A stretch of DNA of 64,000 nt from Boswellia sacra (taxonomy: Eukaryota > Streptophyta > Magnoliopsida > Sapindales > Burseraceae), in contig SNVD02004304.1 in NCBI GenBank assembly GCA_013180625.2, positions 62,001 to 126,000 of the forward strand. Direction: 5' to 3'. This document shows, in pieces, positions 46,801-61,189 of the stretch. The notes under the pieces are model-generated. The model saw only the letters and a program-made list of their open reading frames with translations. It had not been told where the DNA came from and ran no database searches. The stretch's first letter is position 1. Each line of letters begins with the position of its first letter. The position numbers and the translations under genes are program-made.

Positions 46801-49800
46801 CAGAACTATCAAATGCCTCAAACAACATTGCACATGCCACAAAATGTTAACGGGAATTAGAAAATGATTTTTACCCCAGGTACAGCCCTCAATAGACACA
46901 CAATGTAAAACAAGATGAGACATAATGCAACATGGTATGTACAATGTCAGACACAAAATTATACTAAATTTTTATTTGAAAAAAAAAAATAATAATAATA
47001 ATACTAATAAAATGTAAAATAAAAGAAACTCCTAACATGTCAATTATAACTTTTCCTTTCCCATTATATACCTCACTGAGCTAAGAAACAAGCCAAAACT
47101 GCTAAACCCTTCTTCATCCAACTCCTGACAAGAGTCTAGTTTCCTAGAAAATAACTAAATAGACTTTATGTAGTAGTCTGTCAAATGCAAAAGGACCACA
47201 CTAGTGGAGCAACTAAAAGATGAATCAGTCTCTCAATTCCCCAATGCGTGCTTCCTTGCATGCCAATCCTTAGTATACTCATTGAAAGCTCGAAAGTAGG
47301 TAAATATTCTTGTGCAATAGCAAAAGCTTAATCTTCACATCAGTCATAAGTCCATATATCTTAAATGATATAATATGAAAAAAAAGCATCAAATTCCATA
47401 TAGTCATTACCATAGGAAAATAAGTTTCTCCCCCTTCAACATCATCACTTAAATACATAAGCATTGTTGCTATCCGTTGACCACCACGCTTCAGATTAAA
47501 CTATCACGTCCAAAAAAAAAAAAAGAAAAGGTTAACTTCAATATCATCCTAGTAAAGAATTCACAGATAAATGTAACAAGAGGCAATGGCATAACGGAAG
47601 TTTAACAGCATTCCAAAAAAAAAAAAAAAAAAAAAAATTGGCAACTTACAGTATCTGAGAAGTAGTCATGATGGGGCTTGTAATACTGATCCTTTTCGTA
47701 CCTGTGCTGCTGCAGATGTTAGCCTTGATACTGAGATGTATCAGTTTTTCTGGTTGTGAACAGAACTTTACACTAAATAACTCAGATCCCCACCTTAAAA
47801 CTTGGATAAGCTCCCCATTTTCTACTGGTACTTGAGAAAAGACAGAAATCCTTTTTTCAATTGCCTGTCATGCCAAGACAAAAGGAGAGAGAAGATAATT
47901 TAGGGAAATATTTTGCAAGTGTTAAAAACCAGGCAAAGCCACGGCCTCAAACCATATAACCTCGAAACCTATATGCAATGATCACACACAAAGTTGAAAA
48001 GGCCACTCCATGCATAAAAATCTCCTTGTGATAAAGAGATTTCAACCCATGACCTCAATAAAGCCGGTATAAGAACCTACTAAGTATGATTATAGTTTTT
48101 CATTTTTAACACAGTGGAATTTCTGGGTAAGTTTCCTGTTAGAGATAGGGACTCCAGTGTCCATATTCGAGTGTGGCCCTAAAGCAAGTCCCTGGAAAGT
48201 AGGGTTTCTGCGTCAAATGGTTTCTAAGTTATTCTGCCATTTCATGAGAATCAATTATTTAAAGAAAGGGACTCAAAATACATAATAACCTCCTGTGGAA
48301 TTTGTGCTAAAAAGAGGATGAGAGCATAGAACATTTTTTTGCATAGCCCCAATACTTTGTCTCATTGTTTTAACTTTAGTTTTATTTTCAAACTTTCATG
48401 GATAGTTCCTATTCCAGCTCTTCAACTTTTGTTGAGCAACGTCACGGGGCCTTCCTGTTGTTGCTTTCTGGGGGAAAGCTATATTTGAGATTGGACTTTC
48501 AGAGGGAAGGCAGTTTCCTTACTGAAAGATTAATTTAAGGTTTGTCTTTGAATTTTTGTAACATCAAAATTTGAAGAGATGCATTGCCATATTCACCACA
48601 GTGATTTATAGTACTGAAAAGATTTGGGGTTTGGGTTTGGGTCTTCTGAGGGGAGTTTATTTTCACAGGAGATCCCCATCCTTTTAAAAGACTTAAGACT
48701 TGCCCATTTTTTGTGTGTGGACAACTTGTTCATTTTCGCATAAATTATTCCACACAGAATATATTCCAGTGTCTTATTTGAAGACTTTAAGTTGCTGTCC
48801 TCATGGAAATCCACTACAAGTGATAACTTGCACATTGGCTTAGCACATCCGCATAATTATGAAAGAGTCTTCATCAAATCAGATAATAAACTCCAAATCA
48901 GATGGCAATCATTTCCTTTAGAAAAGGAATTCCACTTTCAACATGGTTCTAAAGTAAATTAGATTTCTTATCATTTTTCTTTTGATATTCCCAATGAGAC
49001 CTGCTTTCGTGACTAGTTTTTTTTTTTTTTTTTTTAATCCAATTGATTCCTTCTGATTTCCTTCAGCACCAAACATCCATCATGTAACATTGGAAGTAAT
49101 CAAGTAACAGAAGCTGAAAGATTAAAGAACATCGTGGCACCAATGTTTTTATGCATCCAAACTTTGTGATACTTGCAAGCACATAATCAAAACAGCTGAT
49201 ATCGTGGCCAGTTATAGCGAGGTGAGGGAAAAAAGTACAGATGATAACTTGAGAATTTAAGAGACTAAGATATAGTATTAACCACAGCTTTTGAATTATA
49301 GAAATAAACCATTCATCAAATGGACGGAAACTACAATGAGAAGAGCAGGCATGGGATCTCAAAGTCAGATAAAAAGCACATTGAAGCAGCACAGACAATA
49401 ATGAATACTTAATGCTGTAGTTTAGAGACACGTGACTTAGACGACAAAGGATACCTGTATCATTGGATATTTTTTCTCTTCAGGACTCAAAAACATACCA
49501 GAGCTAGTCCTTACATTACTCTTAATACCCTGAAAACAAGAAAACAGTAAAAATTCAGTGATGTACTTCATCTTTGCAAATAAAATCTAATATATACAGA
49601 TAACCCAGATCCCTCGCCCTTTTGTTATTCACTAAGATCTTAAAATGAGAAATACATCCACATCCTACAAGCTTGGTAGCCGGGAAACATGTGAGACATA
49701 TACATGTCCCAACTAGGTGGCCCCAAGTGGATTAGAACTCTTGACCTCAGTGACGGTCAAGGGCTAAATAATAAATTTAGGAACCATAAGCACATAATTT

Positions 49801-52800
49801 ATACACAAAACTTATTGTAGACTGCAATAGTATATAAAAAGTTGACAACGAAAAATGGATAGAAAAGGTTGATAATCTATGGGTAGAATTCAAATTTGTG
49901 GCATCCCTTAGGGTTTCTGTGTTTTATATCACATATTATATTGTTATGTGTTACAAGAATCACGATGTTACAATATCAACGGTTGAAGTTTTAGACTATA
50001 ATGCGTAGAAAAGAGAAGCATTTTCAAACATCATTAGTAGCCCTGTCCTCTTGTGATATTAAATTCCTTCAATCTAAAACGACAAAATAATTTGCCTATT
50101 AAGAAAGAAATTTGGCTAAAGATAGAATATGACATTTGCATTTGTTTTAGAAGGGCGATCAAAATCGATTCTTGTATTCCTATCAACAGAATAACAAAAG
50201 AAAAAGGATCGTGCATACCAAAAAATGACAAAAGCAGTCTTCCTGACTTCCAAATAATTTGGTAAAAAGTAAAAGAATCAGATAACTTACAGAAGCACTA
50301 AGGTATAAGGCAATATGGAACCAAATTGCACTATACAAATAACCACTCAGGAGACATAGGATTGGCAAATTTTTTGATGCCCCAAGATGATGAATTCAAG
50401 TTTCTAATAATTGCATGCTATATCCTTCTCCCGCTCTCTCTCCCCCTTCCCCGACACCCCCACACCCCACCTTTCCCTCCAGACCCAACCCCCCCAACCC
50501 CCCACCCCCCAAAAAGACCACAACAGAAAAAAAATTAAAAAAAAAATGGCATGCAATACAAAGTTTTGGCTATAAATATTTAAACTATAAGTAAACAGAA
50601 ATATCCATTAGATATACCTTCCCTGTTTTTGTATCCACTACAGTGGAAGTATGAAGACGTGGACGAGCTATGGCTCTAAGATAGTCACATTCCTGCAAAG
50701 CCCATAAAGTTAGCAATTTAAAAATAATTATATAGCATCATATGTAATACAGCATTGTTCATTAGTAAAAATAAATTTAATTGCTATTAATAAACAGACA
50801 ATAGATTTTCTGCTCTCTCAGGCTAGTCCTTCTTTAGCGGACTTCTTGTTCACTCTTGCATAGCTATTTTCGATAAGATAATCAAACTAAATACCCATTC
50901 TCAACCATGTAACATGGACACTTCTACAAGGGATACATACTTGTAGCAGACACATGCTTCATTTAATGGAAAACCAGAGGATCTTTTTCATCATGTCAAT
51001 AAAATGGATCTCTCAATTAATATAGTGTTCACAATTTTTTTAAGGGTTCAAAATGTGTTTTGCTATTGTCTTTTTGGCTTTCTTTGTGGTCATCTAGTCC
51101 CCTTTGATACTATCTTTGTTACTTTTACTTCCATTAATATAGTGCTTATAATTTCTTATAAAAAATAAAATAAAATGAATCTCTCAAGAGTAACATTTCA
51201 AAGCAATGACTTTTCATCGTGTGACAGAATTTGTGCACATCATATCATCATAAAGAAACCAGTCAATATAGAGAGCCATTAATTTCTTAACATACAAAAA
51301 GACACTCAGAATACACATTAAGAGCTGAGCAAGTCTGTGCAACCAGTTTCTAACAAATTTATCACAACCAATAATGATATGAGTGCTTGCTGGACCCTTG
51401 ATGATAGTTGTAATTTCTTTCATCAATAAAATCCTCCATTGTTTCTTATCAGAAAATAATAATAATAAAATCACTAATTCCCTTACACAATCTTAATGAG
51501 AACTAATAATGTGATAGACACAGTTCTATCTGCATTAGGGATCCTGATCTGGACAATGCCCTGAGCTAATATATAGTTCTATGTCATAAAAAAACCTACA
51601 AAAGTATACAAGGCTATATGCATACCTCCATGCTCAAAAAGTTATGAAGGACAATTATTCTAGGTGACCAGCTTATTATTTCAGGTTTGACCTGCATCAA
51701 CAATAATAAGGGATAAAGTTACAGGTGTTCCATCAGTTTATAACTAAGAGAAAAGAAAAAACTAATAAGAACCATCTTTAAGGAAATGAATGGAATAAAC
51801 AATTTATATACAAGCTGAAAGTTGGATGCATGTCAACACCAGTGCATATGCAAGGTGGATAAAATGAAATAAAAGAAAAAAAAAGTTTGTTTGATGAGAA
51901 TGAGAGAGAACCTGTGATACTTTACAAGTACAGAATAAGATAAGTGGAAAAGAGAAAAAGTAATAATAATAATAATAATAATCATCATCATCATCAAGAC
52001 AACCACCAGCACCAAGTCCTAACGAGCCCCAAGTAAATAACATACACAATTAATGAAAGAAACAAGCATCAACATTTGGAAGAACTAGACCACATATCAT
52101 AGAACAGCAGAATGTACAAGCTTTGTATTTTCCTTCTCTCTTTTTTGTATCCCTTGGTACATGCATAAATCTCAGAAATTCAGGTATGCCATCTAAAAGC
52201 ACAATTAAACAATGATGAAACAAAAGCCACAATCATACATATCCTAGACGTAATTGTTCAGCTTCTTTGTCATCATCCCAATGAGGAATACCTGAAAAAT
52301 AAATAAATAAAGTTAAACATCAAATTATGTAGAAGTGTGTGATGCCCTAAATCCACTTAATAATTCAAAATCAAATGACTCACAGAGACAACTATAACAT
52401 TGTAAACTTGGAAACATAATAACATAAGTAAAACCAAATGATCATACCAAGACATAACAAACATCTCAAACAAGTTAGTCACCGCATGTTTGAAATTCAG
52501 AGCACAAACAACCAAAAACAAATTTGTAGACAATGCAAGAATATATAAATAAGAACAAAAACTCAACACATGCACTGACCACGTACTTTAGGAATGCAAC
52601 TTACAGAGAATGCCTTTGCCTATGTGGGTGAGGAACTGGATTACATCCTAGTTTCTTTTATCATGCTTGCACCTTTACATTGAAAAACCATACATCCCAA
52701 GCACACAAAGCACTCCAATCTTCTACAACATGTTTTTCCTTCGCTATCCACCAACTTTTATACTTCAACAGTTTACTCAGCCCAAGAACAATAAATGACC

Positions 52801-55800
52801 TTGCCACACTTCCATCCACCCACTTTTCCTCATTGAGAACTCCAAACTCAAAATCATCTCTCATTCCAATAAATTTAATTCTGCTCATTTCATCTTGTTG
52901 CATATCCCAACCTACTTCAAAATAACAATCATCTAAAGTTTAATTACATAAGTTGGTTTGAACATATTTTTTGTTTTTATTCTCTCTTCTAATTTTTTTC
53001 CTTTGGTTACCATGTTACAACAAAATAAAAAGCAAGGGAAAAAAATACAATAATTTCCTCCTCATTATATAATTAACTTCTTTTTGCACCCCTATTGGAT
53101 CATTGTTCCCTATCTTTGATATTTTCACACGGACAACTTAGCCTGTTACACCCCAAATCCCATTGTCATGGTTTAAAACTGTTCAACTAACATTGCATAG
53201 AGGAAATTTTTGTAATCTTTTTGGCCAATTATTGACCTCTTTCTTTTGCTTCTAATTTAGCATCAATGATGTAGAAATTAAAACAAGGAAGTTTGTGACA
53301 CAAATGGTGCACTAATTGAAGTTGAAATGAGCAAAATATGCTAAAATTAGAAAGCTAAGTCATTTTATTTTTTGGATCATGATCTTCCAAAAACCCAATA
53401 GATTTTTACAAATTATACAAAAACAAATAATTAATATCTCAAGATATAAACAACTAAAACCCCCTAACAATTGAAGCTTCCAATTGTGTTAAATAAAGAA
53501 GAGATCTTCCAAAAACCTCAAAATACTAAATGCCCAAATAGAAGCCCAAACTTCACTTTATCCCAGAAAAAGAGGGACCACCTTCCTATTAATATTTTAA
53601 GAAGAATTTCTTTCCAGACATAAACCAAAACATATTGCCACGATTGCACGATTCCATAACATAAAGGTTATGTTTTGGGATAAGAATTGTGTAACAAATA
53701 TGATGTCATGGAAGCTTACCTTATAGATTATTATTTCAGCAACAATCTAATGTTCTAAAATAATCTCAACTATGTATATAATTAGCAGTGTATTTATAAT
53801 TTGAATGAAAACTCTGATAGGAACCATACCAACCTCTGGCTCCAGGAAACTGAATATAGCCATCATTTTGACGTTTATGCACTCTTTTAAATGATGGAAA
53901 CGCGCTGCCTATAAAAGATATGATTCTTAAACAATTCATCTAATATGAAAAAAGTAAGAAAAAATGCATTTTTTGAGCAAAGTAAGAGAGCCGAAAAAGC
54001 AAAAATATCAATCAACAGCATAACATCCAAGGATAGAAAAACATTGTATTAGATATATTAGATCACTTGATTAAACCACATATTAAATTCAAAGCAAATA
54101 GACCAAAACAATAAACACTGCTGAATGTACAGATCAAAGAATCAATTGAATCTTATAAGAACAATTCCATCCCAAGATATGCTTCCACTCTTATTCACAA
54201 ACCATGGTCTTTGAAAAGTTAGTCCAATGTGATATAAATATTTGGAACTGTTTGTACTCCATACACTAACCTAACATAAGCGCCTTATACCCACCATTTA
54301 TAAGATGAATTTATGCAAAATTAAAAGAAGTTAATTCTTTTGCATTATTCATTTATTCTTCACTGGATGAGATCAGAAGCTCTTGCCGACCATGAGAGCC
54401 AATGACCTTGCATCATACTAATCATTGTGATTGTAGTCCAGTATCCAAAATTGGCATCAAAGTAAAAAAAAAAAAAAAAAAAAAAAACTCAAGTTTACAA
54501 TGAGTATCTAAAAGCTATGTTCTCTCAAATGCCAACCTTGAATGGTTGTCAACATGTAAACTCAAAAAATAACTTCTAAAAATAATAGGCAACAAAAGTT
54601 GCAACTCTAACATTTTGACTATAAATGCACATGGACCAAAAAAAGTCAAACATATTGAAAAAAAAAAAAAAGGATTCATACCAACACAACCAGTAAACCG
54701 CAGATTAGAATACAAGATCTGTTGGTACTAGTAGAGAGCATCAATGAGAAAGTTCAGTGAGATAAAGACATGGTTCATAGCGCATTCAGTACAAAAGTGA
54801 GGGGAAATGGCCAACAGAAAGAGAGTTTGCTTGGTAAAGAGAGATTTTTAATGGGTGTAGAAAACAAAAGTTTTCATTGTGCTTGTTTTAAGAGTTTGAG
54901 AATTTTGATGTAGGAAAGCTTAGAAAGGATTTTAAGAGTTTAATTTTACTTTGAAATTGTTTAGGATTGATTATTTTTGTTTGGTTCTATTTCTTGTTAG
55001 GAATCAGATAATTTTTCCGTCAAATTTATTTCCTATACTATGTACGATTTTGGCAATATAAAATTTTTAAAAAAAAAGCCTTATTTTTTTTTAGGATTGT
55101 TATAAATTGATTATCAAATATAAATTGATTTACCTCTATTTCTTTTTAATTTTGCTTTCATTTCTTCTATATTTTCTCCCCTGTTCACTTCTATTTTTCC
55201 CCCTTTCTTTTGGTCCTTGTCCCCCATCACTTCTAAAATTATGATTTCATATTTTAAGGGAAGATAAAAGCGAATGCTATAAAAGTGATTTTTTGGACGC
55301 ATTTAGATGCACCAAAGTTTAAATGCTTGTCTTAGTAGAAACTCTCAAATAAACCCACATAGAATTTATAAATTTACATATCTTGTCCCATTGAATATAT
55401 TCTTTCTTTTTAAGTTTCTTCTATCATAAAAACAAACACATCCTTGGATGTTATTTAACCAATAAAAAGTATGATGGACTCTAGATTAATCTACAAAACT
55501 TCATGTAGGCATGTTGCATAAGACTAAGACCCTTGGCAACCCTAAAGTGATGGGTTTAGACATCCTTTGAAGGCCCACAAGTAGGTTTGTAGTCGCTAAG
55601 TTTGACCCAAGATTGAACCGTCGGCACATTGACCAAACTATAGCCACTATCTATGATGACAGTTAATAGTGTCATAATGGACTTAAGAGTAGCAAAATGC
55701 TTTGTAAAACCCATCCCAGAAGCATGGAAATCAAAAAAATCTTGTCGCATTTTTTTAAAATATTATTCTGATGCAATTTATTGAACTAGATCATATCCCA

Positions 55801-57557
55801 TGCTGCAGGCTCAAAAAAGATTTTCCATTCACATCAAAGAGCGTTTGATGAGCTCGCTCTTCAAGGTGGAACAGAAAAAGGGTGAAACAATTCTTATATC
55901 TAGTAATATATTATTTTCCAAAATCACTTGCTTTTTATATTATAGATTTATAATATCAAAGTTCCACCAAGTTACCAAGAGGCCAGAAAAGTACTAAGAT
56001 CATGTCTAGGCATATAAATTAAATTTATTTAGACATCAACAAACTGTATAAAAAAATATATATAAATTAAATGTACATAAATTCAAGTCTATCTAGACTT
56101 CAAGTCATACATAGATCTATTCCTACGAACAAAACAAAGACATCCTTAGATGTTCTTTAACCAATAAAAACTATAAAAAACTCTGATTAATATGTATAAT
56201 TCCACACAGACATGATGCATAAGACTAATGCCTAAGGCAATCCTAAATTCATGAGTTTAGACATCACTGGAAGGCCCACAAGTAGGTTTGTAGTTGCTTA
56301 GGTTGACTATCCTAGGTCCAGGTTGGACCAAGATTGAACCATCTACACATTGACAAAACTATAGCCAATACTTAATAGTATCATAAGGGACTTAGAAAAG
56401 AAAAATGCTTTGTAAACCCATCCCGGAAGCATTGAAATCAAGAATTAAAAATCTTGGAGCATAAACTTTAAATTTCTTTAAAATTATTCCGATGCAATTT
56501 AATGAATTTGACCTTATCCCATGCTGCAGGCTTACAAAAGCTTTTCCATTCACGTCAAATAAGGTTTGAGAAGCTTGCTCCTCAAGGTGGAAAAGAAAAA
56601 GGGCGAAACAATTCTTACATCTAGTAATATATCATTTTCCTAAGTTACTTCCTTTATGTCATAGATTTATAAGGTCAATTTCCAAAAGTTACCAAGAGGC
56701 CAGAAAAATACAAAGAACAAGATCCTAAAAGTCATGTCTAGTTTAGATCCGATCACCAACAAGCCGCACCTAAATTTAATTATAAGATAACTTGTGAATC
56801 CAAACCCTATAGGAGAAATCCCTAAAATGTAGTAACTATATTCCAAACAAGGACATCCCCCTTTTGGGAACACATTCAAAACTTAAAGATTTATTTGCAA
56901 CAAACAAGGAAACTTCAAATTGAATGTGAAAACAAGACATGAAAACAGGAACTAATCAGAACAAGTCAGCAGCACCTTATGTAATGTAATTATACATTGC
57001 ATCAAAATTACAAAAGCTAGTCTACGAACAATATACAAAGAAAATTTCTTTAGACAATCAGTTACTTTCCAGCATTTCAAATACTCTATAAACAATAACT
57101 AAAACAACAAAATCAAAACCTAAACAGTTCACAACCATAATCCAAACGAAAAACTCGAACAATCTTCACTCCTAGAGCAAGTAAGACTCCATTATCCCAA
57201 ATTATACCTCTCATTTTTTAAACTGACTAGAATCGATATCTCTACAGCATAATCTAATAAAATCGCAAATTTTTCCTTTAAAAAAAAATCTTTTTAAAGT
57301 AAAAATCACAAAAATCCAGTAAAGACGAAAGAAATCATTACCATAAGAATCTTCAAGCTTTCTTATAAATGCTAACTGAAACAAAGCCCCTGCAGCAAGA
57401 TCACTATTTCCTTGAATAAACAGTTAAATTAAAAAAAAAAAAAGAATCTTCACACAAAGAAGAAGAGGAAGTGAGAAAGGAAAGAGATGATACCGATGAT
57501 CATTCCGAAAGTGACGAATGTGAGGAGGCCGAACACTATTTTCATGGTGGAAGCCAT
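43879..57557 (-). CDS. P4H1: Prolyl 4-hydroxylase, P4H1 type, 12 exons, 289 aa
   Basis: Exons 5' to 3' (minus): 57557-57494, 57389-57342, 53908-53834, 52291-52239, 51691-51626, 50692-50618, 49529-49455, 47864-47794, 47701-47650, 47500-47411, 44836-44744, 43986-43879. Every intron is GT...AG. The sum is 870 nt, i.e. 289 aa plus stop. Residues 6-30 form a signal-anchor membrane segment (IVFGLLTFVTFGMIIGALF), so a type II ER/Golgi protein is expected. The 2-oxoglutarate/Fe(II) dioxygenase core has HxD at H186-D188 (KPHHDYF), distal His H266 (SMHGGCEV) and 2-oxoglutarate Lys K276 (GEKWSATKW). It hydroxylates peptidyl proline, in plants in extensins/AGPs. The start MASTMKIVFG and overall length match the Arabidopsis P4H1 (At2g43080) type. 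No lesion is seen; introns reach 3.4 kb. Confidence 0.95.
46176..46385. mobile_element. MITE-like element in a P4H1 intron
   Basis: Starts GAGGATATTTTAATACAAGA. The reverse complement of its other end starts GATGATATTTTAACACAAAT, and both arms continue through an ACACAATTTT...TAG-like stretch, so the ends form an imperfect inverted repeat of about 50 bp in a 210-bp unit. No coding capacity. Flanks (ATATATGG / CCATATA) are too AT-rich to define a target duplication. It lies in the intron between exons 10 and 11. Confidence 0.55.
50428..50516. repeat. C-rich low-complexity tract in a P4H1 intron
   Basis: CTCTCTCCCCC then CACCCCACC and CCCCCCAACCCCCC runs within otherwise AT-rich intron sequence between exons 6 and 7. 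On the transcribed (minus) strand it is G-rich, with runs of four to six G, and could fold as a G-quadruplex (inference). Confidence 0.6.
55430..56712. repeat. Tandem duplication in P4H1 intron 2, offset ~715 bp
   Basis: 55430-55995 and 56140-56712 share CATCCTT(G/A)GATGTT, GTTTAGACATC, GGCCCACAAGTAGGTTTGTA, ATCCCATGCTGCAGGCT and GTTACCAAGAGGCCAGAAAA. The copies differ by many substitutions and indels. Each has a TGCTGCAG acceptor-like site on the plus strand, but no exon of P4H1 lies here. Confidence 0.8.
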
Positions 57558-59815
57558 GTCGAGGGGAGACAATTGGACACGAATCAGGACGGTGAAGAGA
57601 CAGAGCTAGATTTTCTCTTCTTGTTTTTTTTTTTTTTTAATTTTTATTATGATTGGGAAATTTATGAGTCTTTATTAACGTTGTTTTTCAGTTATAGTGT
57701 GTTGATGGAAGTCTCAACGGAGCAAAAGTAACGTTTATGGTAGACTTGAATCTTGACTTCTCTTCTTAACTGGGCTTTGTTGTCGGGTTAATTGTAAGAA
57801 CCTCCCGTGAGATCCGGCAAATTATTTTATTTATTTAATATTAATACTCGAAACTAAGTAATATTAAATGTATAATTAATCCAGGAACAGTTAAAGAATT
57901 CTCTTTAAGATATCATTTATTTTCACTTTTTTTAATTAAACAAGTCAAAAAGTGACCAATAATGAAAAAATGGTCATTTGAGAGTGCTTTTCATTCAATT
58001 ATAGTTTTTATTAATTTTTTTCTTCTTTTTAGTATTTGATGTTTAAAATTGAGAAAATATAAAAGTTAATGAGTATTATATATTATATTAAATTACTAAA
58101 ATCATGTACTTATCCCACTAATAAAACTTATCTGAATGCACTCGTTTTTATTATTATTATTATTTGGAACCCTTTTGCGTCAAGGTGACATCTTCGTGAC
58201 ACTATAATATTATGAAAAAGGGTAAATTGGTAATTGAACCGGCCAACATTAAGGAAAGAAGAAACCACTAGCCCCAACAACCCAATGTCATTTCCCAAAA
58301 TTATGAGAAGAGATAAATTCCATTTTCCGGAATCTAGCCAAGCATTCATGTCCATCCAATTGAAAATGAGAGCTGCCATTCCTGTGAATAATTTCTTCTT
58401 TTTAATGAATTCTTATAAGATAGTTTGAAAGTCACTTTCCAATTCACTCTAACCAAATGGTATGCCAACCCTTGGTACGAGCAAAAATTATTTGAAGAAT
58501 GAATAATAATAGTCATGTTATAATCATGCATAGAGAGATTAATTTTCATGGTCAAGAACTCGCCATATGGAAGTAGCCCTTATCAATAATCTTATCTTCG
58601 AGAAAGTTAATTTATTGATCTCCAACATTTACAAATATGTTAATGTTGTACTTAATTGGTCATTTTAATTATCTCTTGCCTCGAAAGGTCTCTTAATCTG
58701 TGACACATATGAAGGTTTATTAAATTTCACTCATGAATTTCTTTTTGTTTTTTCGAATGCCAATTACCATTTTCAATTCTCATGATGAGACAATTGTCTC
58801 TTTTCTATAATTCTAAAAAGTTTTCTCCAAAAAACCACCCATTTGGGATTTGGCCTTTCATATTTGGCTTCAAGCTTTAAATACTCACCAACTTGCATTA
58901 TTTCGGCTATCCTTCACGGTGTTAATGATCTGTTATTTAGCTTAAGAAATTGCATTTAGATATCTCTTTCTTGCCTAAAGACACCTACTTAGCATACATT
59001 GTAAATTATCCATTAATTGAGGTTGGTTGTCTTATTATGGCTTTAAGAAGAATTTTTTAAATTTGGATATGCAATTAATCGGACTTTACTTGTGTGTTTG
59101 TAGTGGCAATTAATACTTGTTATGCACGTTAGTTGGCATTGAGGTTCTTGCTCTATTTTAACACCGTTTATCTCTTCGGATTGCGGTGACAAAATACCAA
59201 AGGTGATGAGATGAAATGTGATTGAGAGAGGACGTCATATTTCTAACTCCAAATTGTTTGTATGAAATTTTATTCACAAAATTATGTCGAATCAAGGGTT
59301 TGTTTGGGATTGTTATTTTGTGGGGGGAAAAAAAAGCTGTTTTAAATTTATTTTAGTTATACTGGAGAAAGAACTTGTAAAGTTTGATTTTCGTAAAATT
59401 AATTTTTCAGATTGTTATGTTGTTAAAATATTATAATTATGTCTTCTAAGGTTGATTTTCAAAATACGAATATAAATTATAGGAGCTAACCAAAATGGAT
59501 GTGTTTCTTTAAAATTTAGCAAGTTTAATGTTTTTTATAGTCTAACTAAATTCATAATATGAATAGAACTCGGTTATTATGTATTTAACTAATCCAAATA
59601 TGATTTTATATATAATGATCAAAATAGATATTATTTTTTAAATATTTGATAATTTAAAAGAAGATATCTAAATTAATTTAATAATTATATATTTAAAATT
59701 AAAATATTAAAAATAATTAAAATACTAAAATATTTCATAATTATATTATGAATTAATAATATTTAAACGAATTAAAATTAAATAAACAAAAAAAGAGAAG
59801 AAGTCACACGACAAC
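57558..59815. other. P4H1 5' UTR/promoter side and AT-rich spacer
   Basis: The P4H1 start codon is at 57557 on the minus strand, so its 5' UTR and promoter lie here. A CT-rich stretch on the minus strand (plus-strand GAAGAGACAGAGCTAG and beyond, 57590-57620) fits a 5' UTR, but no TATA box can be assigned with confidence. From 57.8 to 59.8 kb there is AT-rich sequence with no gene recognised. Confidence 0.45.
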
Positions 59816-60346
59816 TAGGAATGGTAAAATGACCCGATGAGGGCCGAGCTCGAGGGCGGGTTGGCTGTGCTGGGGACCCGAAATTGAACCCGTTATGCAA
59901 TTGAAATTTAGATAATATAAAATATTTTCATATCCCTTAAATTACAATTCTAACTTATAACCCCTTGCGTAAATATAAACCCATGTCTAATTTTTCACAA
60001 TAACCCAGCCCAGCCCAACCATCCTGCCCGTGCCATACTTTAAAAAATTAAATGAACACTAAAGCCATGGCTTAAAGCCCCACCTAACTGCATGTTGACG
60101 CAACACAACGTGCCACCGCTAGGCTACAACTCATTTTGTGATAACTTGCGGCTGCCAAAAATATACATATAATATTAAAAGGTTTCAGAATTAAAAAAAA
60201 AAAATTATACAACCCAGGATTAAAACTCTGGTTATTGAAAAACCCGGCCCGACCCTGAAAAAAAATTTCGAGGAATTTCTCGGAAACGGATTCAAAAATT
60301 AGAGGTCGGGGACCGCCGGCCTTGACCCTGGGTTTTGCCATCCCCA
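59816..60346. mobile_element. Second non-autonomous hAT-like element
   Basis: Starts TAGGAATGGTAAAATGACCC and the reverse complement of its end starts TGGGGATGGCAAAACCCAGG, an imperfect TIR. The 8-bp duplication ACGACAAC flanks it at 59808-59815 and 60347-60354. 531 bp, with GC-rich ends (GGGCCGAGCTCGAGGGCGGG; GGCCTTGACCCTGGG) and AT-rich middle, and no transposase. Similar in style to the element at 13906 but with different termini. Confidence 0.8.
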
Positions 60347-61189
60347 ACGACAACTATTGCTAGTTGTCAACGACAGAGGGCATCTAGTGAAATTGTCACC
60401 ATTGAAAGGATCGGTGGTAAATAATCAATCTCAATAATACAGTAAGAAATAACCAAAATTGAGGAATTGTTTAGTAATAAATAACCAACATTGGGTAGTT
60501 CTATTCAATCCCCACTTTTATTTTATATATTTTTTTGCTATTTTATCCTAAGAAATATTAATAAAATAGAAAAAACAAAATTCGAAATAATTTGCATATT
60601 CATATGTTTTAATTTTCACAAATAATTTAAAGAAAATTTTATCTCAAACAAATAAACAAACACTTACAAGGCAATCATAACCTTAAAAATCCACAAAACT
60701 AAAAGATTTACAAAATGAATGCCAAAATAGAACAAAAATATTAACAAAATTTTAAGCAAATTTACAAGAAAAAAATATAGTATCAAAAAAAAAAAAAACC
60801 TTTGCTTGTTTCTTGCATGTCCTTAATAATTGGAATATCTTCCCCTTTTCCATCTACTTGATGAAGGGTTACTTTTCTGTTGGTCTAGAATCAACAACTA
60901 GAAAATAGGATATTAGAATTTTTAGTTTGCAATTGAAATGCTGAAGATGAAGGATGAGGAGTTTGACATGAAGAAGAAAGAGCATGAGAAGTTTTGAGCA
61001 AGTTAGTCTTATATTGAGGAAAAATCCCGTAAAATTTATACAATATTTAATAAAGGGTAATCTAAAAAAAAAGTGGGGCTTAGTGAAAAAAATAGGGGTT
61101 TGAAATTTTTAGTTTGGTGTATTTAGAATGGGGGCTGAAAAGATAGAAAATATGGGTCAGATAAAATAACTCCTTATTTTCTTAGAGGG
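60347..61189. other. AT-rich spacer
   Basis: No gene or terminal repeat recognised. A short patch at 61065-61150 (GTGGGGCTTAG, ATAGGGGTTTG, GAATGGGGGCTG) contains several G runs and precedes the TIR-like arm at 61190. Confidence 0.4.

Noticed and set aside
57471..57731. Plus-strand open frame of 86 codons
   Set aside because: It is antisense to exon 1 and the 5' UTR of the prolyl 4-hydroxylase gene and has no domain.
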